Shown here: piece after piece, positions 36,944-48,790 of the stretch
Layout: each line of letters begins with the position of its first letter
Numbering within the stretch: position 1 is the first letter of the stretch
Assembly: GCA_034670405.1 (NCBI GenBank)
Contig: JAXDDX010000010.1
Location: forward strand, 951,501 to 1,015,500
Length of the DNA stretch: 64,000 nt
From: Hoplostethus atlanticus
Taxonomy: Eukaryota; Chordata; Actinopteri; Trachichthyiformes; Trachichthyidae
Reading direction: 5' to 3'
Notes under the pieces: model-generated
Databases searched by the model: none
Told to the model about the DNA's origin: nothing
The model's input: the letters and a program-made list of their open reading frames with translations, nothing else
Position numbers and translations under genes: made by a program

Positions 36944-38809
36944 GGGTTTGAACAATAAAAATGACCCGCCATTTCCCCAGATGCTTAAAGAATTAATATG
37001 TTCAGCTAGATAGAGACAAACGCTACAAAACAGTCCATCTTAACAAGTTATTTAGCCTCTTCTTCTGCCTTAAAATCATATTTTTCATAAAACGAGTGAA
37101 AACTCCTGCCAATTGGGTGAATTAACTTGTTTTCATTGCTGCTTCACTTGTTTCGGGAATTTTCTAGAAAGGCGTACCTTCAAACAAGGCAGAATAAGGC
37201 AGACCACCTCACTAGTAGGCTATCAAGAAAATAACACTTCAGTCAATAATTCGAGTTGTTTTGCATTGGAAACTAGTAAAATTATCGCACCCACTGGATT
37301 TTCTTTCACTTGTTTTAAGAAAAATAAGATTTTAAGACTCAATAGCAGACTAAATTATTTTTCAAGATGGATATTTTTTCAGTGTATATCTTGCTGAATA
37401 ATAATTCCATTGTGAATATTTTTCTGTGCAAAATTAAACAAAATTCAGCTATTTCAATATATAGTATAGGCAGTGTCTTAATTTAAATAACAAAAGACAG
37501 CTAATAGATTTGTAATTGAGCTATTACAAATACGATAAGTGAATAATTTGGGCAGATTAAGATAACAGATAACTGAGATAACTGTAGAATAACAATGGCG
37601 TATACGGACAAGAATGCAGGCCTGTTAACTCCTTCCCCTTGCAGAAAATCATTGTGGACCCATTTATTTATCACATATGTTTCTAAAATATGACTAATTT
37701 CCCACCGGTATATATAGTTTATCCCCTAAGATCTACATGAGATAGGTCAGTCAGTAATAATATCATTGCAGAAAAATCTTAAATGTTAACTTTTGGCCAA
37801 TCACTTTCATGCATGCATCTGTAAGACCTAAAACCAAGTGATTACAAATTGTTTGGCATTTGAAACATGGCCACTATACAGAGAATCAATTTTATATGCT
37901 GGGTTTTAGCCACAAGACAGTTATAAAATATCGGGAAAACAGTTTCATCTACACAAAGACATTTAAAAGTCTAATTTCCTACAGTAACCCAAAAATAATT
38001 ATCATTTACAAATGACTTGAGTGGAATGAGAGAGCCAGAGATGAATCATGCAGAGAAATGAAAAGACACAGCCAACATTTGTTTTCATACTCACATTCAC
38101 TATCACCTAAAAGCATAATTGAACATAATTTAAAAAAAAGGTTGAGGTGCACTTGATCTTAGCAGGCACTCAGCCAGACTCAAAACTGGACACATCATTT
38201 GCAAAACAAGATACTCAAGTGCGCCTGGTATTTTTTTTTATGTTTTCAAAATGTATTAATATGTATTAATATTATGCCCCCTCCTGCCGCTCACGTGCAA
38301 TCACGTTCACATTCCTAATCACCTTTATTGCAAATTAAGATCAAACATCATGTCCTCTGCTTGACTACATGTATACCTCTGAAGATCAACTATATCAATG
38401 GGCGTGTCTCCTCAATGAGTCAAACGAGAACCAAAATAAACACTGGTTATCCTCGCCGAGAGCCACAGCTCATTTTGGAAAATATTTGCAGTAAAATCCT
38501 CACCAGTGAATGAGTTCTGCCTCAAAACACACGTTAAATACGGAAAATAGCGGGAACATGTTGAGTTCTACCTACACCACTGGAAAATTGAAACTTTAAG
38601 GCATTGATGCCTATAGCATATATGGCAAAAAAAAGCATGACAGCGATTTAGATTTAGCGTAGCCAATATTATTTCGCCTATAATTAGCCTAACACCAAAC
38701 TGTGTCAGTCCTGCAGGAATTCACAGCAGCACATGGGCGGAAAACCGGTCGCCACAATGCAACTACACGCTGTCAGAGGCAATGACACCATATCATGAAT
38801 GATTAAGAA

Positions 38810-38975
38810 GACCAAGCCCATTAAAGGTGTGATGTAATTCTCTAATTGGTAGAGGAGCGACGTAATTAGATAACTCGTCGCGCTTGGGAGGACTGCTGCG
38901 CCGCCCGTTCCGCTCAGGCGCTAAATGGTCACTGAACGCCTTCCTGACTGACAGACACACACAGGTGAGCGAGAC
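38810..38975. promoter_or_regulatory. candidate regulatory or promoter island
   Basis: ctctaattggta and cgtaattagat lie next to a CpG-containing block (38875-38925) and a donor-like cacacacag|gtgagcg at 38956-38971. It could be a conserved enhancer or the first exon of an unknown transcript. Confidence 0.25.
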
Positions 38976-41150
38976 CATGCACAGACATTTTCTGGGGGGT
39001 AAGGGCTCAAAAGAAAACTACAGCGCCGCATTTGATTTTTTTGTATGTGGGGTTTTATTGGGTTAGGCATTCTCCTGCTTTTCTTTTAAGATCTTTAAAT
39101 AAAATACATGAATGAACACATTCAAAAAGGGATTTGTGAGTAGAAGGTTAGGGTTCAGACGTCCTGTTGCTGTGCACATGTGGGAAAGTGACAGGCAAAC
39201 AACATCTCATTTGTCCCAGAATATGTAAGGTTTCTTTTCCTTTTCAGGGACCTGCTTATTCAAAATAATGTCCCCCATAACTCAAAAGCAATTTAACAGG
39301 CAATTACTTTATAATATATACCCTGTTTTTACCCTACCGGCCCACACTATTTTATTCAGACCACATTACAAGGACATGGAAAGTTTTAACAATTTCTTCA
39401 GAATATTTTAAGGGTCTGTTTTAATTTTCCTGTGAATTATTTTTCAGGCCTGGCCCAGGCCTAGAAAAAGACTACCTTACTATTACCTACGTAAAAGACT
39501 ACCTCTTCAACCCTAAACAGCACTGATGCCTCTTAAGAACAGTTGGCTAGGGAAGAGGAAATGGTACATGGTTGATTCAGGAGGTGGCTCAACTGCTAAC
39601 AGAAGGTGTGATCCTACTATCCTACTATAGGTGGGTATACTCTAAATGCCCAGTATACCTGTGAATACCTCTGACTACAGCATGTTCTCCCAATTTTAAT
39701 GCAAAAGACATTTCACTTTAGGACCAAACTGACCACGGATCTAGTGAGGAGAAAGGCTGTATGGGACAGAGCTAAGAGCCCAGCAGCTGACCTGCAGAGT
39801 AAACAGACTTAAAGGAAAACACTGACATTTTGGTATATGAGCTCTTAAAGATTGGTAGCACTTTCACCTCTATATAACTAATTAGTGTTATGGCGTTTTT
39901 AAACTGATACAAAGCATCATGATTCCACTGTCATCCACTGTCCAGTAAACATGTATACAGTCTCCCCAAACTAAATGAATACTGGTACTTTACTCAGAAA
40001 AGAGTAAGTGGTGGCTGTACTGCAGGTACAGACCCAGTGATGGATGGTGTAAAGTTCTGTGTTATTTATAATTACGTGGATAATTATTTGAGATTTGGAT
40101 GTCCACAACCAAAATGAGTTGTTGAGTTATGGGCAATTTACAAGCATGTATCTCCATGGTATTGTTCTGTGTTAGCACCTTCAGGTCCTCTGTGTGGGAT
40201 CGTTTTTACCAAGTCTCAAACTTACAACAGTTAAAGGACCATTCAAGATTGGAGTTTCTTGCTCATTTCCTGCATTCCTTTACTGTTTTACAGCACTGTA
40301 GGTCATTTCCCAGTGCTTTTATCACGTTATGAGATATGATCTATTTTTTCTTTTCTTTTAGTTATTTTTAAAAGTAAATATTTTTAATTTTTTAAAAAAA
40401 GGCAGCGTTTGGCTGCCTTTTTTACTGCCAGTAAAAAAGAAGGCAGCAAATTAAAGCCACAATTGTGTAAAATATATATTTTTTTATTTTCTTGACTATA
40501 GTGGAAGAGTCTTGATGTGGTTTGTACATTGGCTTGACTGTGTTGTGATGGACAGGTCCTAACGTAATCGCAGAGAACGTTAGCTATTGGTTGAAAGATT
40601 TATTTTTGAGAGGAATAAGTGGAAGCTCCCGGTATCTTTCCTCTTATTGTTTACAAGCAGAAACCGTAAGTAAGACTCCCACTCCTGTCTCATCTCTGCT
40701 CTCGCTGCATTCCTGAATGTGCACATTAATATGAGAGAGCCATCTCACAGTGAACGGGACTTCTTTCAAAATGTAAAAGTTTTTAGCCTGATATTAGCTT
40801 TGTAATGCAATGTGTTTGTTGGCTTCTCATTCACAGTGATGGTTACCTTTACCGACCGAATTAGACGTCTTGAGAGTTGTTTTTTCTTGTTTTCTATACT
40901 GTTCTGAAATGAATGGGAGCAAATTAACCTGAGAGGTATGGCAAAACTGATTTAAAGATATCGTTAATTGTGGCGTATGCATGTTAAAAAAATCAGAATT
41001 AATATTACATGGATGGAAATTATAGCAAAAAATCCAATCATGCTGGGATGATCCTGGGAGAACGACGATATGCCTGCTTACCATCCCTTTTGTTGAATTT
41101 AAAGAAATTGTCCTTAGCCTATGGAATTAGCATTACCTGACAGTAATAGG

Positions 41151-41151
<1 letters not shown>

Positions 41152-41209
<58 letters not shown>
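41152..41209. repeat. (GT)n microsatellite
   Basis: About 29 uninterrupted units. Confidence 0.95.
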
Positions 41210-41210
<1 letters not shown>

Positions 41211-42470
41211 TGTCTGTGGGGGCTGTGTGAATTTTTTTTTACACTCAGGCCCATTGTGACCTTACTCCGCCAGTGGGGGCCACCACCAGTCGAACTGGCA
41301 GGACAAACTTCAAGTCCAAGCTCTCCAGGGAAGCATTCTGACAGGCTGAGTTAATGCAGAGACTGTAACTCTGGGGTTATTTTCTGAATGAGGGAAAGAG
41401 GGAGGGAAGTAGGGAAGAGAATGAGAGAGCGAACGTCGTACTTGAGTGGAGAAACAACAATGACTGGGCTGAGGGCCTCTATAGCTTATGTCAAATTAAA
41501 TCACACTGCACGCCACGGATACTGAGAACCATTACTGTCTTTGGGATTGGGAATATCCATCCTCACTGGTCCCCCACTAACTGAGGGGAATAAGGGAAGG
41601 AGCTGAGAAATTAGTCTACACTTGGCAGAGTAATTTCTCACTAAAGCCATACTAAACAGTAACATGTGAAGCACCAAAATGAGCTCACTATTTTCTCAAA
41701 AATCTCTATATTCTATATTCTTGGTCTTCTCATACAGCCAAACACAGTTTTGACTCCTGTGGCAACAACAGTAAATTATGTACGGTGTTTGCAGTGTTTT
41801 CTCCACCCCTTGTCAGGTCTCTTAAATAGGAAATTTAAGGAGCAATTTATCTTAGATTGCTAATGGCCAATTTAACATCTAGTGACAAGAATTTAATCAT
41901 CTCTACTCTTGGGTTACGCTGATAATGAAAGGGCAGTGTCAACATCTCTGTGTCGTACCAGGCTACCAGTGTTCCATCGATCCTTGGGAATAGATGCTGC
42001 TTTTATGAGAAACTGACACAATGAGTAAATATCCACATATTATCCTTTAAACTTTTAAAAGTACAGAGGCTGAGGGGATATTTTTGAAAGGTACACAAAA
42101 AAACAAATATAGATTTTTTTTTTTTAAGGATTTAGCTTTATGTGGTTTGGTGGACGTGTTGTTACTGTAGTCTTTTATTCTAAAAGCCAATTAACAATTT
42201 CATCCAATCGTTGATTTAAATATATTAGTTGCAATAATACCTGAGAGGAGAAAGAATACAAATTGAATGCAGTTGTACAGTCGTTTTCAAATGGCATTTA
42301 ACAGTAACAGTAAGTATGTAGCCTAAATAGAGGACAGGAAGACATGACCTCTGTACTGTAGACGAACCTGTAAAGGAGGAAATTGCAACACTCCATGACT
42401 CAGATCAGCTGAGTACAGAAGCTGTGTGTGTGTGTAAGTGTGTTTTTGTGAACGTACATATACATGCATT

Positions 42471-42535
42471 GTGTGTGTGTGTTTATATCAATGTGTGTGT
42501 GTATTTAGCAATGTGTGTGTGTGTGTGTGTGTGTC
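42471..42535. repeat. interrupted (GT)n tracts
   Basis: Several GT runs separated by short unique pieces; a further run is at 42423-42435. Confidence 0.9.
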
Positions 42536-43381
42536 AGGGTTGGTGACCAGACTGCAGGCTCACCTGGAACACACACAGAGCGCCACAGGCAGCCACTCTG
42601 GTCCCGCTGCTGAGACAGTGTCAGAGCATCGTAAATTACGCCGCCCCACCCACGCGTAAATCTACAGCAGAAACAACACACAAACGCCCATTAGGAGGAG
42701 AGAGAGGAAGGTTGGAGCCGCCCCAGTCAACAATGACTCGCTATAAAACACAATGAAGGCTCACCTGTACTTGCCTCCCCTTTGACAGAACCAAACTGTC
42801 ATTAGCGAAACTAGGAAGACAAACACTTGTGATTGGAATGAAACAATGAGGCATTGAGGGGCGAGAGGATGAGAGGAGGCATCAAAAGGTTTCAGGGAGA
42901 CACTCTGGCGTTCATCCGGGTCATATTTGTGTCGGTTCAGGAGTTCAAGAATGTTTTTCAGGAAGTCCTTGTGTAGTAGATTTAGTAGAAAGGTTCAATT
43001 ACCCTTCTGACTCAGGTGAGTTAGAATGGAACTGAAACAAACTATAATTATAGCATACACAGTAGAACCTGACATCTAAATGCCACTGATATACTGTTTC
43101 TGTCAGATGAAAACTTTGTATGTCATGAGAGTCAGCTTTTCATTTTTTTTACCTTTCATTTTTGAAAATATACTATTGGATATTTGTATAGGTTTCATGG
43201 GCCATGTGGTCCTGGAGGTTATTCAGCATATAAATGTCCATGTAAACTTTCAATTCAAGTTGAAAAAAATAGTCATTACATTCTAACACAACAGCAGTCG
43301 CACTAAGGGCTGTTCAGTACCACACCAGAAGCCTGAAACCACACACATAGTCAGATCAAGAGAGGGCCCACAGAACAGGAC

Positions 43382-43420
43382 AGATGGAGAGAGAGAAAGA
43401 AAGAGAGAGAGAGAGAGGGG
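43382..43420. repeat. (GA)n tract
   Basis: A purine GA run with a few interruptions. Confidence 0.9.
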
Positions 43421-44890
43421 AAAAAGAGAGGGAGGGCTCTGCCGGCCAACTGCGGCGACCCCCTTCTCCCAAGGCGTGACTGCCACTTTAAGAAATGAAC
43501 CAATATCATTAATGGAGGCCTCCCAGGGCTGACATCTTGCTCCAATTCACCAGTCCCCGTCCATCACACCATTACGGTGGGCCCAGCAATATTAAAATCC
43601 AATCACTCCTCTCGCTAGTTTGATTAGGGAGGGCAACCATACAAAGCGGGGCTCTGGCCCATTGTTGCCTCTGCCAGGGGGTCCCCAGAGGCTGGGGCAG
43701 CTTTCTGGCCCCACCAGACAGCCGGGGCAGGCTGCTCATGGCCACTGTAGGAGCTTCTGTACTAGACACAACCTGTTGGGACTCTTATTCCAACCTAGGA
43801 TGTTTTGAGATCATTTTGATGGCTTTCTGTTTTCTTTATTTATTAATGTGCAGCAGACAGTCACAGGGAAGATGTGAGAAAGAAAGAGGGGGGAGGGGGG
43901 TAGCGGGGGGCAGGTTACATGCAACAATGGTCATGAGCCAGGCATGAACCCCTAAAGGCAGCGCATGCCAGAAAAACCACAGCCATTGAAGCAGGATGGA
44001 CCAGTGCGCTGGTTTTCACCTCCTCCACCCAGATTCCCAAACTGGATTAGAATCAGCAACTCTCTGGTCCCAAACTTGCTTCTCTAACCTGAGGCTACCA
44101 CTGCCCCATTCAGGGGTCACATCAGTAAATTGTGTCTGGGGAAAAAAGGCAGCATCACAGGTACAGACCCCGGAGAGAGCAGAGCCCAAGCCAAATTGAA
44201 ACCAGAGGGCCAGGGTGAGCCTCCTCGACCACAGTGACATAAATTACTGGGATTTACAAGATTTTTAAAACACTTTTAACAATACTCCCCTTTTAATGCT
44301 CTCTCTGTTTAATAATGCACTTTAGGTTTTAAGAGCATGATAAACAAACCAATAATTCACTTTTTTATCATCTGAGGGTGAAGCCCTTCAGGACTGTGTT
44401 CTACAGCAGCGTTCAAAGGGCCCTTGGCTGGATCAAATGAAGGGCTGTCGCAAGATGTTTTGGACAACACTGGAGACAAAACCGTTCTCCTTGCACTCAC
44501 GAGGGTAAAAGTACACAGAGGTTCATCTTCCCAAAGAAATTTCAAAGGGACACTGATACCGAAAAGGAATAAACAACATTTTGTAACATTTGTTTTCTTT
44601 GTAAGGTTATGAGCCAATGTCACGGGATGGGAGTCTTGTGTCACATCAATGCCACCCTGCTTATCCCATGTAATAGGGTGTGACGTATTTGATGTAAGTG
44701 AAGGACCTGTGATGCTTCTATTTAAAATCTAAATGGATGAATAGATGATAAACAATGTCAGGACCTAATGGGAACAAAACTATAAAGCTAAATTACATTA
44801 ACATTACTTGCCACAAAACCTAGAATCATTTTCCTGTCCAGTGATGTTAAATCAGAGCGGCTCTATGAGGATGTTGCTTTTTCATAAATG

Positions 44891-44915
44891 TGTATGTGTG
44901 TGTGTGTGTGTGTGT
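44891..44915. repeat. (GT)n microsatellite
   Basis: About 12 units. Confidence 0.9.
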
Positions 44916-45288
44916 TCCCGTCGTGTCTGTCTCTGTGAGATCTGTGTAGCTTCACAGTAGCATTTCAGTTTGAGTTTTCAGAGCGTGTGAAGCTTCACAG
45001 AATAAGTCAATGATTCTCCTGGCCGCCAAGACATATAAAGAGGACTTGGCAAGAGAAGGATTTCATAAATCCAAAATGAAATGTGGGATTATTAATCTTT
45101 CAGCAAGCACTGAATGTAACAATCTGGGGGGGAAAAAAACAGAGCTGTCTTCTTTTAAGGGGATGTGGCATTACCTGCATGAATGTAAGAGTTCAGAGGT
45201 GGCAGCATGGGAGACAACTGATGTCTGTGTTAGGGCGAGGACATGACACAGACAGAAACACTGACACACATAGACACAAAGACCAATA

Positions 45289-45289
<1 letters not shown>

Positions 45290-45326
<37 letters not shown>
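45290..45326. repeat. (CA)n microsatellite
   Basis: About 18 units after a region of imperfect gacaca repeats (45240-45288). Confidence 0.95.
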
Positions 45327-45330
<4 letters not shown>

Positions 45331-46648
45331 TACTTCAACCCACCACCAGCCACCACAAATCACTGGGCCATCTCATATAATCCTCCACCACACAGTGCCG
45401 CAGCATCAAACATATAACGTCTTGGCTGCTCTTAGCTCTCGTTCAGTGTCCCTTGCAACCTTTTTGAAACTGATTTTTAGAGGATAGCAAGGGTACCGCT
45501 GAGCCACTTGATAAGCAAAATGGGATTTTTTTAGTTTCTCCCGCATGTTTTATTCTCTTGTGCCTCACTTACACATTGTTTTATTGTAACTTCACTGCAG
45601 TGGTTTGGGGTTAGAGTAAATAGTGCAAGGTTTTCCAAACACCTCCTCTTTGGGGGTGGCAACAGGGTAGCAAGCAGTGCAGGACGTTTTAGTGTGTTGA
45701 TGTGGGAAGTTGGGTAATACAGTACTCATTTTGGTGTTAGTGTGGTGAAAATGAAGCTTTGTTGTTAAGAGCAGCTCTGAACTCATGAAATACAGGGACA
45801 AAGAATTTCTTTACAATGCACCATGACTTTACTCACGGACATCATTTCAATGAAAAACCCCCAGAAAATGTTTGATCAGATTATCATAGATCAAATATAA
45901 ATTATCGGCACTGAACACTGAACAGAGACCATACATCATTTACAGACTTCAACTAAAAGCATCAACAACCATGTGAAGTGATCAACCTTTAATCACAGGG
46001 TGTCTATTTCAAAAGTCCAAATAGCATCTGTTTTCAAACAGATCTTAACCCTTTTTACAGCACCAGGTTACAAGTTGCTCTGAGGAAACAAAGAGGATGT
46101 AAACTCAACTAACTGGAACACAAACACAGCCGCAGACAAGCTAGTTCAAGAGGGTCAATGGTGTGTCTCTAATGGTAGAGTTGGTTTTAGAGTACGCGAG
46201 TACAATGACTGTGAACTGAGGTTAAGGGCAATGCCATAAATGTGTACACGTGGATTAGTTGGAAAAGGTAATATTTAAAAAGAAAAGAATATCAAAAACA
46301 GTGGAAACTCTGGCGTGACTTACACAATCATTCAAAATGACCAATATAACGAATCTAAAATAATGCAGTAAACCTTTGGAAAAACAAATGTGGCTCCTGT
46401 ATCGGAAAATAATTAACACAAATTGCCCTGGAGGATAAGGTAGGTCAACAACACTGGTCTATGTCAATAAATAAATCTTCACAGAAGCCTGAAAGAGGTG
46501 GGCGTGTGTCAACGTACAAAATGGCTACAACTCAGTTCCCGTTACCTTCCTTGTCTAGACACCTTGAACATCCGCTACACTGAGATCTGAGATGTGTGTT
46601 GAGCAATGGACACCTTCACAAATATCAGCCCTGCATGCCCCCCTCTAA

Positions 46649-46650
<2 letters not shown>

Positions 46651-46684
<34 letters not shown>
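46651..46684. repeat. (CA)n microsatellite
   Basis: About 17 units. Confidence 0.95.
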
Positions 46685-46689
<5 letters not shown>

Positions 46690-47329
46690 ATCTCCATCTT
46701 TCTCTCTAAGCATTAGCTGGAAATGGGCATGGTCAGGTTACTGATAAGAGCGAGGGCACGGCTGTATCTGGGAGATCTGAGAGATGCCGAGAGCCCTCGT
46801 GAAAAGGAAGCTAGACTTAAGCTGCTGTAGGGACTTATCTTAACAGTTCCCTATACCACCTACTGACAGATCCTGAGACTGTGTAAATTCCTCTGCCCTC
46901 TGAAATGGCTCTGGGCAGACAATGAGACGACACTTTGTGTATTGATGTGTACTATAACACAGAGAACAGAGGACATTTTACAAGGTATGTGGGAGACCAA
47001 GACAAACACGAGTTTCACGTGTTGTGAATTGTCTTTGAAAATGGTCAATCCTTATAATAACTGAACAGAGCAGCTATATGATGTATGCCTCCTGTATATG
47101 AACTGGTGTATGAATCAACACAAAATCAACAGGAGAGACATCAATACGACTTATTATTTATTTGCTGAATTTAACAACTTATTTAGCTTGGATTCTACGG
47201 CATACAAAAAAAGTCTCAAGCAGTAACAAGTGATGCAGTTTAGGCAAAAATATGCCGTTTAATTAGTGAAACACGTGTCAAACTCTCCTCCAAAAAAATT
47301 CCTGGAGGATGATTCAATGTGTAATGCGT

Positions 47330-47760
47330 GAGGAGCACCGTGGGTGGAAACATGGCCCGATGTTATTGTACAAATGACGGTGTATAAGTCACTCCTGAGA
47401 TGGCTTTTGTGCTATTGGGAAGCGTTATTTATACCTTCAGAGCAGGGGGCATTCATCATCCGGGGTAGTGGTTCCCCTTCAAAGTTCTCCTTTTTATGAT
47501 GTGCATTATTTCTCGTGCACACACATAAACAAAGCCAGGGCTGCCGGCACTGAATCAGCAGACTGTGTCACCGTGTGGCCCCTGGGTCAGGCCAGCTTTC
47601 TTGTGCCGCCAGTGCTTACATTAGCATGTGAAAGGCTAAAGCTGTTCCAAATATTCCCTCTAAACATTTATCCTGCCTGGAACCGGCACGGAAAAATTCC
47701 AGGGACCGGGATGACTAGGGTGCAACAAGGCACTGCTAATAACCCTGTGTCACGGTAAAC
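47330..47760. promoter_or_regulatory. candidate conserved non-coding element
   Basis: A high-complexity stretch of balanced composition with no repeat features, including ttacattagcatgtgaaagg and a decayed palindrome-free core. The call rests on composition only. Confidence 0.2.
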
Positions 47761-48469
47761 AAAAAATCAATAAATGTTAGACTAAACACATTCAATACCT
47801 TTAGAAATAATGAATTCTCACAGTATCGCCGCAAAACTTGAATAATAAAATCAATTCTCTCCCTCCATCTTCTCTCTAATAGTGTAACTTTTTGTTTTCT
47901 TTTTTAATAAAATGCATTTATATATAGCTTTGCACAGCAGGCTATAATATTTACTGTTTATTTCCAGATTGGTGATTTTAAAATGGGGTCAAAATAGGTT
48001 CCAAACATCTATAGCCAAGACAGCCGTCATCAGCAGAGTCAAGCCTGTCCATAATGTGGCAGGCAGGCAGGCACCAGGAGTCTGTGTTTACATTGGAAGT
48101 GCTTGGAAATGAGTTTCCCCACACTGGTCTCATTTGTCTTATCATTCTGTAAATGTGTTGCCCTGATGATGGAGGAACACTTTTAAAACATTCAAAAGGT
48201 ATTTCTTTCTTTTTTTTTTTCCCTCAACCACCACAACATTCCCTCCACGCCTCTCCACATACAGTAGTAACTGCCGAGGAGCAGCCAAAGGTGAAGAAAC
48301 AGCAGCTTGTGACTTGCGGGCATCCACACAAGTTTAGCCACTGCACTGCTGCACATTTTTTAAATTAGTGGAGTGCGCCTGTTGGGGAAACACAAGGGAA
48401 CATATAAATATTCAGAGGGTACACGTTGTATTCCCAGGCTGGTCATTCTGTTAACTTTTCCACACTGCG

Positions 48470-48790
48470 AGCTGAATCGTCTGTCATTCACTCTAATTTA
48501 ATCATCAGCCACTCTCATTCAATTATCCAATATAATATGCAAATGAGGCGAACAATGGCCAGCTCATGCTAATTATGTACATCAGAATAATTAAATTGGA
48601 TAGGGGTGGCGGAGGGGGACTGAACTGTCATAAAATGGGGAGCAGATTCTTTAATTAAGGCTGCAAAAATTTTATTAGAATCTGTAATCTGCCCGTAAAT
48701 TGTTGAATGGTGGCCACACACAGGAGGGACATTACTCTTATTGGAAAGCTCTCCCAGAAGGCTCGCTGAGGGGTGGTACCAAGGGACAAT
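48470..48790. promoter_or_regulatory. candidate neural enhancer with POU octamer and SOX site
   Basis: The perfect octamer ATGCAAAT (48537-48544) and SOX site AACAATGG (48551-48558) are six bases apart, surrounded by many homeodomain cores (ctctaatttaatcatc, tcaattatc, gctaattatg, gaataattaaattgg). The piece is non-repetitive and lies 13 kb downstream of isl2. Function is inferred from motif architecture. Confidence 0.4.

Larger units (their letters stand above)
36200..41120. other. non-coding region downstream of isl2, part 1
   Basis: No gene seen. Notable are a 19-base palindrome at 36925-36943, a G+C-rich island at 38820-38975 and long A+T-rich runs. Frames of 60-120 codons here lack coding bias and known domains. 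Confidence 0.5.
41210..47330. other. non-coding region downstream of isl2, part 2
   Basis: No gene seen. It contains GT, GA and CA microsatellites. The G+C-rich part at 43420-43760 is high-complexity and may be conserved. Confidence 0.45.

Noticed and set aside
40394-40422. Perfect 12-bp stem (aaaaaaggcagc/gctgcctttttt) resembling a bacterial terminator
   Set aside because: The DNA is vertebrate and such terminators do not apply. It is a chance or repeat-derived hairpin.
41266-41280. CTCF-like site (ccagtgggggccac)
   Set aside because: It mismatches the core at two conserved positions.
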